A stretch of DNA of 64,000 bases from Lewinella sp. JB7 (GTDB lineage: Bacteria; Bacteroidota; Bacteroidia; Chitinophagales; Saprospiraceae), in NCBI RefSeq assembly GCF_024297185.1, contig NZ_JANCTD010000001.1, forward strand, positions 395,894 through 459,893, in the 5' to 3' direction. Under the pieces are notes generated by a model, which saw only the letters and a program-made list of their open reading frames with translations, did not search any database and was not told the DNA's origin. Position numbers and translations under genes: made by a program. The number at the start of each line of letters is the position of its first letter. Within the stretch, counting starts at the first letter, position 1. Positions 9,501 through 19,336 of this stretch are shown piece by piece.

Positions 9501-11596
9501 CCGTCGTAGTAGCGTAAGCCCTGCTGGGTTCCCAACCAAAGGGAACCGGCCCGGTCTGGGGTGATGGCAAACACCCGGTGACTTTCGGTTGCCGTATCGA
9601 TGAGCCCGCGGTAGTGGTCGGCAACCATCTGTTCGCCGGTGGTATCGACGCTGAAGAGGCCGACGTGACGGGCGTTGAACCAGAGCGTTCCCCGGCGGTC
9701 ATCCACGACGGCGTTCACCCACGCGCGGTACTGGGGATCCGACGGGGTGCCCGTCGGGTCGGAGGGTATGGTGTAGTGGGTAATGCGGGGCTTACCGGCG
9801 TGTTCGCCCGGCAGCAGGCGGGTGATTCCGATCCCAATTCCGCCCATCCAGAGGGCATTGTTATCGTCCCGGTGCAGGGAAAACTGTACATCCCCCCGCA
9901 AGCCCTGGTGGGTAGTGTAGGTGGTGAAAGCGCCGCGTCCGCGGTAAGCTTCGGGATCCAGGCGGCTCAGTCCCCCGTTGGTGCCGAACCATAGATTCCC
10001 CTCGGCATCCTCGGCGGCGGCGAATACGGCATCGCCGGCCAGGCCCTCCCGTTCGGTAAACTGGGTAAAGTCGCGGCCGTCGTAGTGGAAAACCCCGGCA
10101 CCGTTCGTGGCGATCCAAACGTTGCCCTTACGGTCGCCCTGGATCATGTAGGCGTTCCCGGCGGTGAAGCCGTTATCCCGCGTGAAGTACTGGATGCCGG
10201 GTTTGTACCTGATGGCGCCGTTGGTACCCGACCCGAACCACAGGTTCCCCTGCCCGTCTTCGTGAATGCTGGTGATGTCGTTGTTCGATAGTCCTTGTCG
10301 GGTAGTGAAACTGGTGAACGTCGGCGCGTCACCATCGGCATCGTGCAATTTGCTGACGCCCGCGTCGGCGGTGGCGAACCAGAGGTTGCCCGTCCGATCC
10401 TCGTGAATGTCGGTGATCACCTGGCCCTCCAGACCCTGCGAGCGTCCGTAGTGCGCCAGTGTGTCGCCGTGGCCGTCCCGGGACGGGTACAGGCAGTCGA
10501 CCCCTCCACTTTCGTCCCCGCTGAAGTTGACGTCAAAGGACGGGCCGCCGCCCCCGGAGCCGAACCACAGCCGGCCGTTGCGATCCTCGTGGATCGACAG
10601 GACGTGATTATTTACCAGCCCCTGCGCGGTGCTGTAGCGGGTCAGGGAGCCGTAGGGGGCCGCCGCCGAACGGTCCGGGTCATACTTGATCACACCCCCG
10701 TTGAGGGTGCCGAACCACAGGTTACCCCGGCGGTCCTCCAGGACGGACTTGATGTTGTTATCGCTCAGCCCCTGTCGGATCGTGAAGTGGGTAAAGGTAG
10801 CCTCCTTACCGTCTCTGGCGGGCGTGAGCCGCCTAATGCCCTCCCGCGTGCCCGCCCATACGTTGCCGTGACGATCTCCGGTGAGGGTGAGCACCAGATT
10901 GTCGCCGATGTTCTCCGCCGTGGCGAAATTGGTGAAGGTGCGGCCGTCGAATTTGCTGATGCCCGGTTCGCCGCCGATCCAGAGGTTTCCGGCCTCGTCC
11001 ACGAACATACTTCTTACCCAGGTTACGCCCAGGCCCTGTTCCGTCGTGTAGTTCGTGATGTGGTTACCGTCGTACTTACTGATGCCCCCGTCCTGCCCGA
11101 ACCAGATGTTGCCGCTTCGGTCCTGCACGATGGCGTAAATCCGCCCGCCGTTCATGAGGCTTCCCGCGTCCAGAAACTGAAAATGGCCGGTGGCGTTCCG
11201 CGTCAATCCCGGGGCGGGGGTTGGTTCGGGTCGCCGCTGTATGGCGGGACGCACGGTGGCGTGGGCGGTCACGACCCGGGGAGGCGGAACGCCCTCAGTG
11301 CCGGGGCGGATGACGACGGGCGGTACCGTAATCTCGGTTATGCGGGGTAGCCCCGCCGCCCGAACGTTCTCGGGACCCGGAATCACCCGGGGGCGTCCGG
11401 AAACCGGCCGGGCCCGGGCGGCAACGACACTATCGGGGTGAACCTCCGTGACGACCAGCGGAACCCGCTGCGGACGCACGGGTAAGGGAGCTCCGGTCTC
11501 CGCCACGTAGGGCGACGGCGGATCGCCGGCTTGGTCTTCCGACTCCGTGCAAGCTGCCAGCAATAACAGGACTATGAAATGTACGTAGCGCATCAT
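6593..11596 (-). CDS. Two-propeller hybrid histidine kinase with receiver, class III nucleotide cyclase and TPR
   Basis: One-protein signalling chain. A lipoprotein-like signal (LLLLAACTESED) precedes 14 repeats of the GNLWFGT type, enough for two 7-bladed periplasmic propellers. A Y_Y_Y domain and one membrane helix (WWARLGYGLAGAFLLF) follow. HisKA carries its phospho-acceptor His in SHELRTPLHG (codon at 8579-8581). HATPase motifs include DTGVGIP and GTGLGLSI; the receiver contains DLVLLDVMMP. The output is a guanylate/adenylate cyclase domain: metal-binding aspartates in FTDIRDYT and YLGDGIMAIF, and DTVNTASRIE. A short C-terminal TPR-like segment ends it. HTCS proteins beside SusCD usually end in an AraC DNA-binding domain, replaced here by the cyclase. 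The lysine often found just before the YxGD motif reads NQ, so substrate preference is uncertain. Start ATG 11596 (or 11593) is chosen to expose the signal peptide; an in-frame upstream start at 11671 seems less likely. Convergent with susD. Confidence 0.9.
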   Translation of the reverse strand: MMRYVHFIVLLLLAACTESEDQAGDPPSPYVAETGAPLPVRPQRVPLVVTEVHPDSVVAARARPVSGRPRVIPGPENVRAAGLPRITEITVPPVVIRPGTEGVPPPRVVTAHATVRPAIQRRPEPTPAPGLTRNATGHFQFLDAGSLMNGGRIYAIVQDRSGNIWFGQDGGISKYDGNHITNYTTEQGLGVTWVRSMFVDEAGNLWIGGEPGISKFDGRTFTNFATAENIGDNLVLTLTGDRHGNVWAGTREGIRRLTPARDGKEATFTHFTIRQGLSDNNIKSVLEDRRGNLWFGTLNGGVIKYDPDRSAAAPYGSLTRYSTAQGLVNNHVLSIHEDRNGRLWFGSGGGGPSFDVNFSGDESGGVDCLYPSRDGHGDTLAHYGRSQGLEGQVITDIHEDRTGNLWFATADAGVSKLHDADGDAPTFTSFTTRQGLSNNDITSIHEDGQGNLWFGSGTNGAIRYKPGIQYFTRDNGFTAGNAYMIQGDRKGNVWIATNGAGVFHYDGRDFTQFTEREGLAGDAVFAAAEDAEGNLWFGTNGGLSRLDPEAYRGRGAFTTYTTHQGLRGDVQFSLHRDDNNALWMGGIGIGITRLLPGEHAGKPRITHYTIPSDPTGTPSDPQYRAWVNAVVDDRRGTLWFNARHVGLFSVDTTGEQMVADHYRGLIDTATESHRVFAITPDRAGSLWLGTQQGLRYYDGADFYPFPLNDQLGAPLSVVPDGRGNIWLGRHQGLTLLAPASPAKSESSAPVPGTVYRNTPYAKNDGLLHLNFWRGAYLDRKHRLWFGTGESLTRLDLNEFPLPSGSPQISLNSVDINQHFIDYHRLSDTTYLRSLPFGKRLARSVGPIAASANYPRNLSLPSRLNHLNFRFSAIDWSAPHKIQYSYRMEGLDESWSIPSPSSTAEYRNLPYGTFTLKVRAIGEGSAWSDPLAYTFTILPPWYHTWWARLGYGLAGAFLLFRFVRWRTGRHKRRLRIRERELAQERLMTDRLREIDKLKDQFLANTSHELRTPLHGIIGLSESLYETAGTVSAEKQRVDLGMIISSGKRLNHLINDILDFSKLKNSDLTLQQKPLNLRIICDIVFHNNAPLMGGKTLQLCNDIPPNLPAALADENRMQQIFYNLVGNAMKFTERGHIRVGAVLVDDLIRVEVEDTGVGIPKEKHQFLFTEFSQLDGAANREFSGTGLGLSISKQLVELHGGTMWVESEVNRGSTFYFTVPTAGDAVATGPAASPPVAASVPAPQPSAVLPAEGRPGDVRILVVDDEPINQQVMCNHLSHQGFHLTQAMNGEEAIRTIEEHEPFDLVLLDVMMPRMSGYEVCQKLRQTYLSSELPIIMVTAKNQLKNVVQGLALGANDYLPKPFHKQELLARINTQLDLHRIFKVAGKFVPNAFLHSLNRNRLTEVVLGDHIEREVTVLFTDIRDYTTLSEAMTPEETFMFVNDFNGRIGPVVQQHHGFVNQYLGDGIMAIFPRHCRDALDTAIAIQTAIHKRNGGLPSDGQTPLRVGTGLHSGPLIMGITGDKDRMDATTIADTVNTASRIESLTKYYGASILLSQDSLDRIGDTAAYHLRYLGKVVVKGKRDPIGLYECFNGDPPRLLEKKLVAQEVFERGLAHFYDRDFAAAVAAFDQVLKITPDDQPARLFLHRASKLLVRGTDQGWTGVEVMTFK

Positions 11597-11773
11597 CGTA
11601 CCGGGGTAAGTGGCCTCGAGAATCGGCCAATTGTTTATCCCGTGCAGACGGACAGGTAACCGACCGGACATCCGAACGTTGTCGGACAGCGCTCAGTAGG
11701 CAGCCACTACGGTTGTTCAAAATAACCCCAAGTTGTCAGCTTTGCAAGGCTTTCCGCCCGCCCCGTCTCAGGT

Positions 11774-13372
11774 CTACAGCACCGAGTACTGTACGAAGTC
11801 CGCTCGCTCGGGGTAATCGGTAGTGTAATGAAGCCCCCTGCTCTCCTTGCGGAGCGAGGCGGCTTTGGTCACGAGGTAGCCCACGGTGATGAGGTTGCGC
11901 AGTTCGCACAACTGAGGGCTTACGAGGCTGTGGCGGTACAGTTCCTCGGTTTCGTCGTGTAGAAGGGTGAGTCGGTCCCGGGCCCGCTTCAGGCGCTTAT
12001 CGCTGCGCACGATGCCTACGTAGCTCGACATCACTTCCTTGAGTTCCTTGATGCTCTGGGTGATCAGCACCTGTTCCTTGGGTTCGGTGGTGCCGGTGCG
12101 TTCCCACTGCGGAATGTCTTCCCGCAAATCCTCGTGATCAATGTTACTCGCAATGGAATGGGCGATGCGGTGACCGAAGACCAGGGCTTCCAGCAGACTG
12201 TTGCTCGCCAGGCGGTTAGCGCCGTGCAGTCCCGTACTGGTGCATTCCCCCGCCGCGTAGAGGCGATTGACGGAGCTGCGGCCAAACTCATCTACCTTCA
12301 CCCCCCCGCACATGTAGTGGCAAGCCGGGGTAACGGGGATCAGGTCGTGCATGGGGTCGATGCCGATCTCCCGGCACTTATCGTAGATCGTCGGGAAGTG
12401 AGCGATGAATTTTTCCTTGTCCAGATGGGTGCAGTCGAGGCACATGAACTCGACGCCGTGCAGCTTCATCTCGTTGTCGATGGCTCGGGCCACGATGTCG
12501 CGGGGGGCCAGAGAGCCCCGGGGGTCGTAGTCGTGCATGAATTCCGATCCATCCGGCCGCTTAAGGATGGCTCCGAAACCCCGAACGGCCTCGCTGACCA
12601 GAAAGGCCTGCTTTTCCCGCCCCGGGTTGTACAGGGCCGTCGGGTGAAACTGCACGAACTCCATATTTTCGAGGTGCACCTTGGCCCGGTACGCCATCGC
12701 CAGACCGTCTCCGGTGGCAATGATGGGATTGGTGGTGCTCCGGTAGATCTGGCCGTTGCCGCCGGCGCAGAGGACGGTCGTGCGGGCCAGAATGGTGCTG
12801 ATCTCCCAGTTTTCCTTATTCAGGACGTATGCACCGTAGCATTCGATGTTCTCCGTCAGCCGGGTTACGATGTGACCGAGGTGATGTTGGGTAAGCAGGT
12901 CGAGGGCGAAGTAGTGTTCGTGCACCACCAGATTGTCGAGGGTGGCCGCTTTGGCACTCAGGGCCCGCTGGATCTCCCAGCCGGTGAGGTCCTTATAGTG
13001 CAGGATGCGGTTCTCGGAGTGACCGCCCTCCCGCCCGAGGTCGTACTTCTCGAACTGGTCGAGGTCGAAACGCGTGCCCCAGTCGATGATTTCCTCCACG
13101 CGCTCGGGACCTTCCTCCACCACGATGCGCACGATGTGCTCGTCGCAAAGGCCGGCGCCGGCATCCAGGGTGTCCGCAATGTGTTTTTCGTAGTTGTCGG
13201 TGCCGTGGTCCCACACCGCGGCGACTCCGCCCTGCGCGTAGCTGGTGTTGCTTTCCCGCTCGTTGACCTTGGTCAACACGTCGATCTTTAGCTCCGGCCG
13301 GAGCATCGCTAACTTAATGCCCGTGCTCAGGCCGGCAATTCCGGAGCCGATGATGAGTACGTCTGTGGTCAT
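11774..13372 (-). CDS. nadB: L-aspartate oxidase
   Basis: Oxidises L-aspartate to iminoaspartate with FAD, the first step of NAD synthesis. It starts with the FAD-binding DVLIIGSGIAGLSTG. Family blocks include NTSYAQGGVAAVW, GGHSENRILHYKD, QFHPTALYNP, FLVSEAVRGFGA and the substrate/FAD block GLHGANRLASNSLLEALVFG. The 532 aa from ATG 13372 match the family length. The reading frame is open a further 49 codons upstream through a 24-bp tandem repeat, but the FAD motif normally lies within the first few residues, so the internal ATG is preferred. The partner genes nadA and nadC are not in the window. Confidence 0.95.
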   Translation of the reverse strand: MTTDVLIIGSGIAGLSTGIKLAMLRPELKIDVLTKVNERESNTSYAQGGVAAVWDHGTDNYEKHIADTLDAGAGLCDEHIVRIVVEEGPERVEEIIDWGTRFDLDQFEKYDLGREGGHSENRILHYKDLTGWEIQRALSAKAATLDNLVVHEHYFALDLLTQHHLGHIVTRLTENIECYGAYVLNKENWEISTILARTTVLCAGGNGQIYRSTTNPIIATGDGLAMAYRAKVHLENMEFVQFHPTALYNPGREKQAFLVSEAVRGFGAILKRPDGSEFMHDYDPRGSLAPRDIVARAIDNEMKLHGVEFMCLDCTHLDKEKFIAHFPTIYDKCREIGIDPMHDLIPVTPACHYMCGGVKVDEFGRSSVNRLYAAGECTSTGLHGANRLASNSLLEALVFGHRIAHSIASNIDHEDLREDIPQWERTGTTEPKEQVLITQSIKELKEVMSSYVGIVRSDKRLKRARDRLTLLHDETEELYRHSLVSPQLCELRNLITVGYLVTKAASLRKESRGLHYTTDYPERADFVQYSVL

Positions 13373-13392
13373 GGGAGAATTGAATGGGGGGG

Positions 13393-13490
13393 GGTCGAAG
13401 GAATGAATTAAAGAAGGATTGGAGGAAAGAATTAAAGCAGGATTGAAGGATTGAATTAAAGCAGGATTGGAGGAATGAATTACAGCAGGA
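13393..13490. repeat. 24-bp tandem repeat, four units, upstream of nadB
   Basis: The word GAATTA recurs at 13405, 13429, 13453 and 13477 (GAATTACAG in the last), giving four imperfect 24-bp units of the type GAATTAAAGCAGGATTGAAGGATT. The block lies in the 185-bp gap between the start of nadB and the end of zwf. Because 24 is a multiple of three, the nadB frame stays open through it and would encode octapeptides such as NPALIQSF. An AT-rich stretch with CATTCATTCATTCACT follows to 13557. Confidence 0.8.
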
Positions 13491-13557
13491 TTTATCCTGC
13501 CATCCAATAATCCTAACATTCATTCATTCACTAACTTCTCATTCACTCATCCTACCC

Positions 13558-15090
13558 TCACAACTTCGTGTAGTGCTTATCCTCCGTCAGTGATTCCGGG
13601 GGATTGCGCCAGGTATTGCCGACGCCGTCCCAGAGATCATCGGCTTCCGTCGGTCCCCAGGTGCCGGCTTCGTACATGACGAGCGGCGCTTCGTTCTTTT
13701 CCCAGGCCTCGAGGATGGGATCCACGAATCCCCAGGCCGCTTCGACACTGTCGCCGCGGGCGTATAGGGTGGGATCGCCCTTCATACAGTCGAGGAGCAG
13801 GCGGCTGTAGGATTCCGGTACGTCCTTGGTCGTGAGGTCGCGGTAGAAGAAGTCCATGTCGACGTTCTTTACGCGGAACCCTTCACCGGGCACTTTCATG
13901 CCGAATTCCATGGCCATGCCCTCGTCGGGCTGGATGCGAATGATGAGCTGGTTGTCGCACTTCATGGCGTAATCGTCGTACGACGCGAAGATGGCCTGGG
14001 GCGGGTTCTTGAAGGTGATGACGACCTCGGTGACCTTCAGCGGCAGGCATTTGCCCGTACGGATGAAGAACGGAACGCCGGCCCAGCGCCAGTTGTCGAT
14101 GAAGAACTTCATCCCGACGTAGGTCTCGGTCATACTGTCGTCCGGTACGCCCTCGGCGTCGCGGTAGGCTACCACGTCGCCCTCCTTGGTATGTCCGGCG
14201 GTGTACTGGGCACGGACCACCTGCTGGGCTACCTGCTCCCCCTGGATCGGGCGAAGCGACTGGAACAGTTTCATCTTCTCTCCCCGGATCGAGTAGGCAT
14301 CGGCGCGGATGGGTGGTTCCATCGCCACGTGGGCCAGTACCTGCAGGAGGTGATTCTGGATCATGTCGCGCAGGGCACCGCTTTCGTCGTAATATCCCCC
14401 CCGGCTGCCCACGCCCACCGTCTCGGCGGCGGTGATCTGGACGGACTGGATGTAATTCCGGTTCCAGAGGGGCTCGAAAAAGCCGTTAGCGAAACGGGTG
14501 ACCAGGAGATTTTGCACCGTTTCCTTACCCAGGTAATGGTCGATGCGGTAAATGTTGTTTTCTGGAAAGACCGACTGAATCTCCTCGTTCAGTTGCTTGG
14601 CGGAGGCCTCGTCGTAACCGAAGGGCTTTTCGATCACGATGCGGGCCCATCCGTCGGCGGGCTTATTCAGTCCCGACGCGGCCAGGGCCTTGGGTATGGT
14701 GCTGTACAGCTTTGGTGGCGTCGACAGGTAAAAGATGAAGCGATTACCGGTGGTAAACTCCTTGCTCAGATCCTGTAGTCGCTGTTTGAGTTTCTTGATG
14801 TCGTCCTCGCCGTCGTACCGCTTCAGGTCCTGGTAGAAGAGCAGTTTGGCGAATTCCTTCAGTTTGGGTTCCTGCTTCTTTTCCTCGTCGAAAAATTCGT
14901 TTTCGAAAACCACCTTTTGCCGGAAGTCCTCGTCGCTGTAGTCGGTACGGCTGGCCCCCAGCAGGGCAAAGTGTTCCGGGAGGTAGCCCCCGCGGTACAG
15001 ATCGTAGACCGCCGGGATCAGCTTGCGTTGGGCGAGGTCGCCGGAAGCACCGAAGATGACGAGGATATGGGGTTCTACTGTACTGGCCAT
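13558..15090 (-). CDS. zwf: Glucose-6-phosphate 1-dehydrogenase
   Basis: Oxidises glucose 6-phosphate to 6-phosphogluconolactone with NADP, the entry of the oxidative pentose phosphate pathway. The nucleotide-binding motif GASGDLAQRK lies near residue 15 and the active-site signature RIDHYLGKE is exact. Downstream blocks include PPFIRTGK-like FFIRTGKCLP and YARGDSVEAAWGFVDPI. Length 510 aa from ATG 15090. An in-frame start at 15144 would add 18 lysine/proline-rich residues and is not preferred. The gene is divergent from rpiB, 93 bp apart. Confidence 0.96.
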   Translation of the reverse strand: MASTVEPHILVIFGASGDLAQRKLIPAVYDLYRGGYLPEHFALLGASRTDYSDEDFRQKVVFENEFFDEEKKQEPKLKEFAKLLFYQDLKRYDGEDDIKKLKQRLQDLSKEFTTGNRFIFYLSTPPKLYSTIPKALAASGLNKPADGWARIVIEKPFGYDEASAKQLNEEIQSVFPENNIYRIDHYLGKETVQNLLVTRFANGFFEPLWNRNYIQSVQITAAETVGVGSRGGYYDESGALRDMIQNHLLQVLAHVAMEPPIRADAYSIRGEKMKLFQSLRPIQGEQVAQQVVRAQYTAGHTKEGDVVAYRDAEGVPDDSMTETYVGMKFFIDNWRWAGVPFFIRTGKCLPLKVTEVVITFKNPPQAIFASYDDYAMKCDNQLIIRIQPDEGMAMEFGMKVPGEGFRVKNVDMDFFYRDLTTKDVPESYSRLLLDCMKGDPTLYARGDSVEAAWGFVDPILEAWEKNEAPLVMYEAGTWGPTEADDLWDGVGNTWRNPPESLTEDKHYTKL

Positions 15091-15183
15091 AGGTAGGGGT
15101 TTCTCTAGCAAAGGTGTGTACTTTTTATAAGGTTTACGCCCCACACAAGGTAATTTTAGGCCCTATCCACTAAATCCGAGTCC

Positions 15184-15627
15184 ATGACCATTGGCATCGC
15201 AACCGACCACGGCGGCATCGAACTGAAGCAGCAACTACAGAAATATTTGGAAGACAAGGGCTACACCGTCCGTGATTTCGGCGCCTATACTTACGACGCC
15301 CAGGACGATTTCCCAGATTTCGTCATTCCACTGGCGCGGGCCGTGGGAGCGGGCGAGGTGGACCGCGGCGTAGCCGTTTGCGGCAGTGGGGTAGGGGCCA
15401 GCATTGCCGCCAACAAGATCAAAAACGTGCGCGCCTGCCTCATCAACGAAACCTATTCGGCACGGCAGGGGGTCGAGCACGACGACATGAACATGATCTG
15501 CCTCGGCGGTCGCGTCATTGGCATCGCCCTGGCCACCGAACTGCTCGACAATTTCGTGGAAGCGGAGTACCAGGCACTGCCCCGCCAGCTGCGCCGGATG
15601 GGCAAGGTGGCCGCACTGGAAGAGTAG
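15184..15627 (+). CDS. rpiB: Ribose-5-phosphate isomerase B
   Basis: Interconverts ribulose 5-phosphate and ribose 5-phosphate. The RpiB/LacAB family is visible in IGIATDHGGIELKQ at the N terminus, DFPDF, and VAVCGSGVGASIAANK with the active-site cysteine. The segment HDDMNMICLGGRVIG is also typical. Length 147 aa is standard. It stands divergent to zwf and is followed after 20 bp by a membrane protein gene and then gnd, giving a pentose phosphate cluster. Confidence 0.95.
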   Translation: MTIGIATDHGGIELKQQLQKYLEDKGYTVRDFGAYTYDAQDDFPDFVIPLARAVGAGEVDRGVAVCGSGVGASIAANKIKNVRACLINETYSARQGVEHDDMNMICLGGRVIGIALATELLDNFVEAEYQALPRQLRRMGKVAALEE

Positions 15628-15647
15628 GGCGGCGGAGCGCGGGTGCC

Positions 15648-17000
15648 ATGAAATCAGGAGAAGAGCAAAGTGATCAGGACCGACCATCCCAACTCAAGGG
15701 GTGGTTCGATAACCTACAGCAGGAGAGCTGGCAGCTCGAACTCCTCATCAGCGGATTCGCCATTTTTCTGCTGATCGCCGGCTACGAATCCCTGAACGGA
15801 CTCAACGGTCTGGTCCAACGCTTGCTCCTCGATGCCAGCCACTGGCAACCCCTCGCGATCACCTACTACATCATGCGTACCGCCTACTCGGTGCTCATCA
15901 CCAGTTTGGTCATCCACGTACTACTGCGGGGCATTTGGATCGCCGCCATCGGTTTGCGGTACGTCTCCGGCGATATCGACTACGCGGCGCTTGGCTACCG
16001 CCCGCGGTATACCCGCTTTCTCCGGCGACGCATCGGTAGTTTCGACGACTACCTCGAAAAATTGGAACGCCTCTGCAGCGTGGTGTTTTCGGTAGCCTTT
16101 CTCATCATTTTCTGCTTCTTCAGCGTTACGGCCTTCGGGCTGTTCACCACTTCGCTCCAGTTCGCCATCAGTTGGCTCTTCGGCCAGGAGGTGCACCAGA
16201 GTGGTCTGTTCAGCGGCAGCGGACTGGGCCGGCTGATCACCCTGCCTACCGGTATCCTGTTCTTTATCGACTTTATCACCCTGGGTTTCCTGAAGCGCAA
16301 CCGCTACACGGCCGCCGCTTTCTATCCCATCTACCGCTTCGTGGGCTGGATCACGCTTGCCAATCTCTACCGACCCCTGTACCATAACCTGGTAGATAAT
16401 CGCTTCGGGCGCCGGCTGGCCCGCCTGCTGCCCGTTTTCGTGCTCCTGGCCATGGCGGCCGTATCCGTTCAGTACGTAAACGGAAGTTTCCAGCCGGAGT
16501 ACGCCCGGGACAGTCACTACGCCATCGCTACAAACAATTACGACGATACCGCAACCGACCTGGCCGCGCAGTTGCACCGACCGACCCTGAACTCCAAATA
16601 TCCGGAACACGATTATCTGGAACTGTTCATTCCCTACCTGCCGTCCATCAACGACCCGGTCATCCGAAAGATAGCTCCCACCCTGACCGAAACCGCCTAC
16701 CCGGGCGTCAAACTGCGCGGCGGCATTTACGCGGGCAGAATGTTTAACGACCGTGCCGACTATCCGGCCACGCTGGCCGCTATGGGGCGGCTACACCGCG
16801 TGTTCCTGAACGGAGAGCCTACGCGCGCGGTCGATCCCCTTTTTTACTTTCACGGCGGACGGGAACAACACGGGCTGCTCTACATGATCCCTACTCACCG
16901 GTTGCCCGTCGGAAAACATACCCTCCGGGTCGAATCGCGCACCTCCAGCCGGGATACGACGGCCTGGTCGGGCTACGGCAACATCTACTTTTACAAGTAA
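15648..17000 (+). CDS. Polytopic membrane protein of unknown function
   Basis: No family recognised. The 450 aa contain hydrophobic segments at about residues 31-47, 78-105, 144-178, 196-216 and 258-276. They are followed by some 170 mostly soluble C-terminal residues rich in aromatic and charged residues, probably extracytoplasmic. The N terminus (MKSGEEQSDQDRP) is hydrophilic. The start at 15648 is chosen because it lies 20 bp after the rpiB stop; the frame is open further upstream inside rpiB but would overlap it. It is sandwiched between rpiB and gnd and probably co-transcribed with rpiB, yet nothing in the sequence ties it to sugar metabolism. Confidence 0.8.
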   Translation: MKSGEEQSDQDRPSQLKGWFDNLQQESWQLELLISGFAIFLLIAGYESLNGLNGLVQRLLLDASHWQPLAITYYIMRTAYSVLITSLVIHVLLRGIWIAAIGLRYVSGDIDYAALGYRPRYTRFLRRRIGSFDDYLEKLERLCSVVFSVAFLIIFCFFSVTAFGLFTTSLQFAISWLFGQEVHQSGLFSGSGLGRLITLPTGILFFIDFITLGFLKRNRYTAAAFYPIYRFVGWITLANLYRPLYHNLVDNRFGRRLARLLPVFVLLAMAAVSVQYVNGSFQPEYARDSHYAIATNNYDDTATDLAAQLHRPTLNSKYPEHDYLELFIPYLPSINDPVIRKIAPTLTETAYPGVKLRGGIYAGRMFNDRADYPATLAAMGRLHRVFLNGEPTRAVDPLFYFHGGREQHGLLYMIPTHRLPVGKHTLRVESRTSSRDTTAWSGYGNIYFYK

Positions 17001-17089
17001 GCGAACCAAAGTTGGCCCGTTGCTTTTAACCGCTTTACCTTGTACCACATCCCGGCAACTCCCGGACCCTCCCTAAAATATACCCCTGT

Positions 17090-18550
<1,461 letters not shown>

Positions 18551-18584
18551 GTGTAAAAAATAGATGTATCTACATTAAATTTTA

Positions 18585-18621
18585 CCCGCCGTTCAACCAA
18601 GCGTTGTAGCGGCGGGTTTTT
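18585..18621 (+). terminator. Rho-independent terminator after gnd
   Basis: The arms CCCGCCG (18585-18591) and CGGCGGG (18610-18616) form a 7-bp GC stem followed by TTTTT. It lies 34 bp after the gnd stop codon and before the YceI lipoprotein gene. The sequence TAGATGTATCTACA just upstream (18561-18574) is a near palindrome of unknown meaning. Confidence 0.85.
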
Positions 18622-18666
18622 CATGCCATCGGGTCACGAGTCGTGGCTCCGACCAAATGTGAAACT

Positions 18667-19317
18667 ATGCTACGTTTACTTTCCCTCCTTACTTTCTCCC
18701 TGCTGCTCGCGGCCTGCGGGCCCTCTGGCACCGAAGTCGAATCGTCCGACGCCGTCGCCGAGAATACCACGACCGAAGCCGCCGCGGTATACACCGTCGA
18801 CGCTCAGGCCAGCACCGTCAGCTGGGAAGGAACTAAGCTGATCGGCGGCGGCCATACCGGTACCGTACCCCTTACCGCCGGTAACCTTAAGATCGACGGT
18901 GAAGCGCTCGTCGGTGGCGAGTTCACCCTCAACCTTGCGGGACTCGAGAACAGCGATCTCGACGGTGACGGCAAGGGCAAGTTGGAGGGGCACCTCAAAA
19001 GTGCTGACTTCTTCGACGTGGAGCAGTACCCCACCGCCAAGTTCACCATCACCGGGGTTTCTCCGACCACCGACGCCGACGACCACAACTACACGGTGAC
19101 CGGTAACCTGACGATGAAGGGTAACGCCCGCAGCATCACCATCCCCGCCAACATCACCCTGGGAGACGAGCAGATCACGGCCACCACCCCGGAATTCGTC
19201 ATCGACCGTACCGAGTGGGGCATCGAGTACAACTCCGGTTCTACCGAGGGCATTCTGAAGGATAAGGTGATCAACGACGAGATCGGACTTAAGCTCGATC
19301 TGGTCGCTAAGCGGTAA
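18667..19317 (+). CDS. YceI-family lipoprotein
   Basis: Periplasmic or surface lipoprotein with a lipocalin-like YceI barrel, a family that binds isoprenoid-type lipids. The signal peptide ends in a lipobox (LLLAACGPSG). A Thr/Glu/Ala-rich linker leads to the barrel, which starts at YTVDAQASTVSWEGT and includes GHLKSADFFDVEQYPTAKF, the family hallmark. The closing segment EFVIDRTEWGIEYNSG is also typical. Length 216 aa from ATG 18667; an earlier in-frame start at 18643 would put charged residues before the signal and is rejected. Substrate unknown. Confidence 0.92.
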   Translation: MLRLLSLLTFSLLLAACGPSGTEVESSDAVAENTTTEAAAVYTVDAQASTVSWEGTKLIGGGHTGTVPLTAGNLKIDGEALVGGEFTLNLAGLENSDLDGDGKGKLEGHLKSADFFDVEQYPTAKFTITGVSPTTDADDHNYTVTGNLTMKGNARSITIPANITLGDEQITATTPEFVIDRTEWGIEYNSGSTEGILKDKVINDEIGLKLDLVAKR

Positions 19318-19324
19318 TTCGGCG

Positions 19325-19332
19325 TAGCTTTG
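19325..19332 (+). promoter_or_regulatory. -7 promoter element TAGCTTTG of tsaE
   Basis: Exact match to the Bacteroidota -7 consensus TAnnTTTG, ending only 4 nt before the tsaE ATG. Transcription would start at or beside the start codon, so the mRNA would be essentially leaderless. No clear -33 TTG was found at ideal distance. Confidence 0.6.
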
Positions 19333-19336
19333 CGGG

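Noticed and set aside
13373..13519. 49-codon N-terminal extension of NadB
   Set aside because: It is made of the 24-bp repeat and would bury the FAD motif that normally starts the protein.
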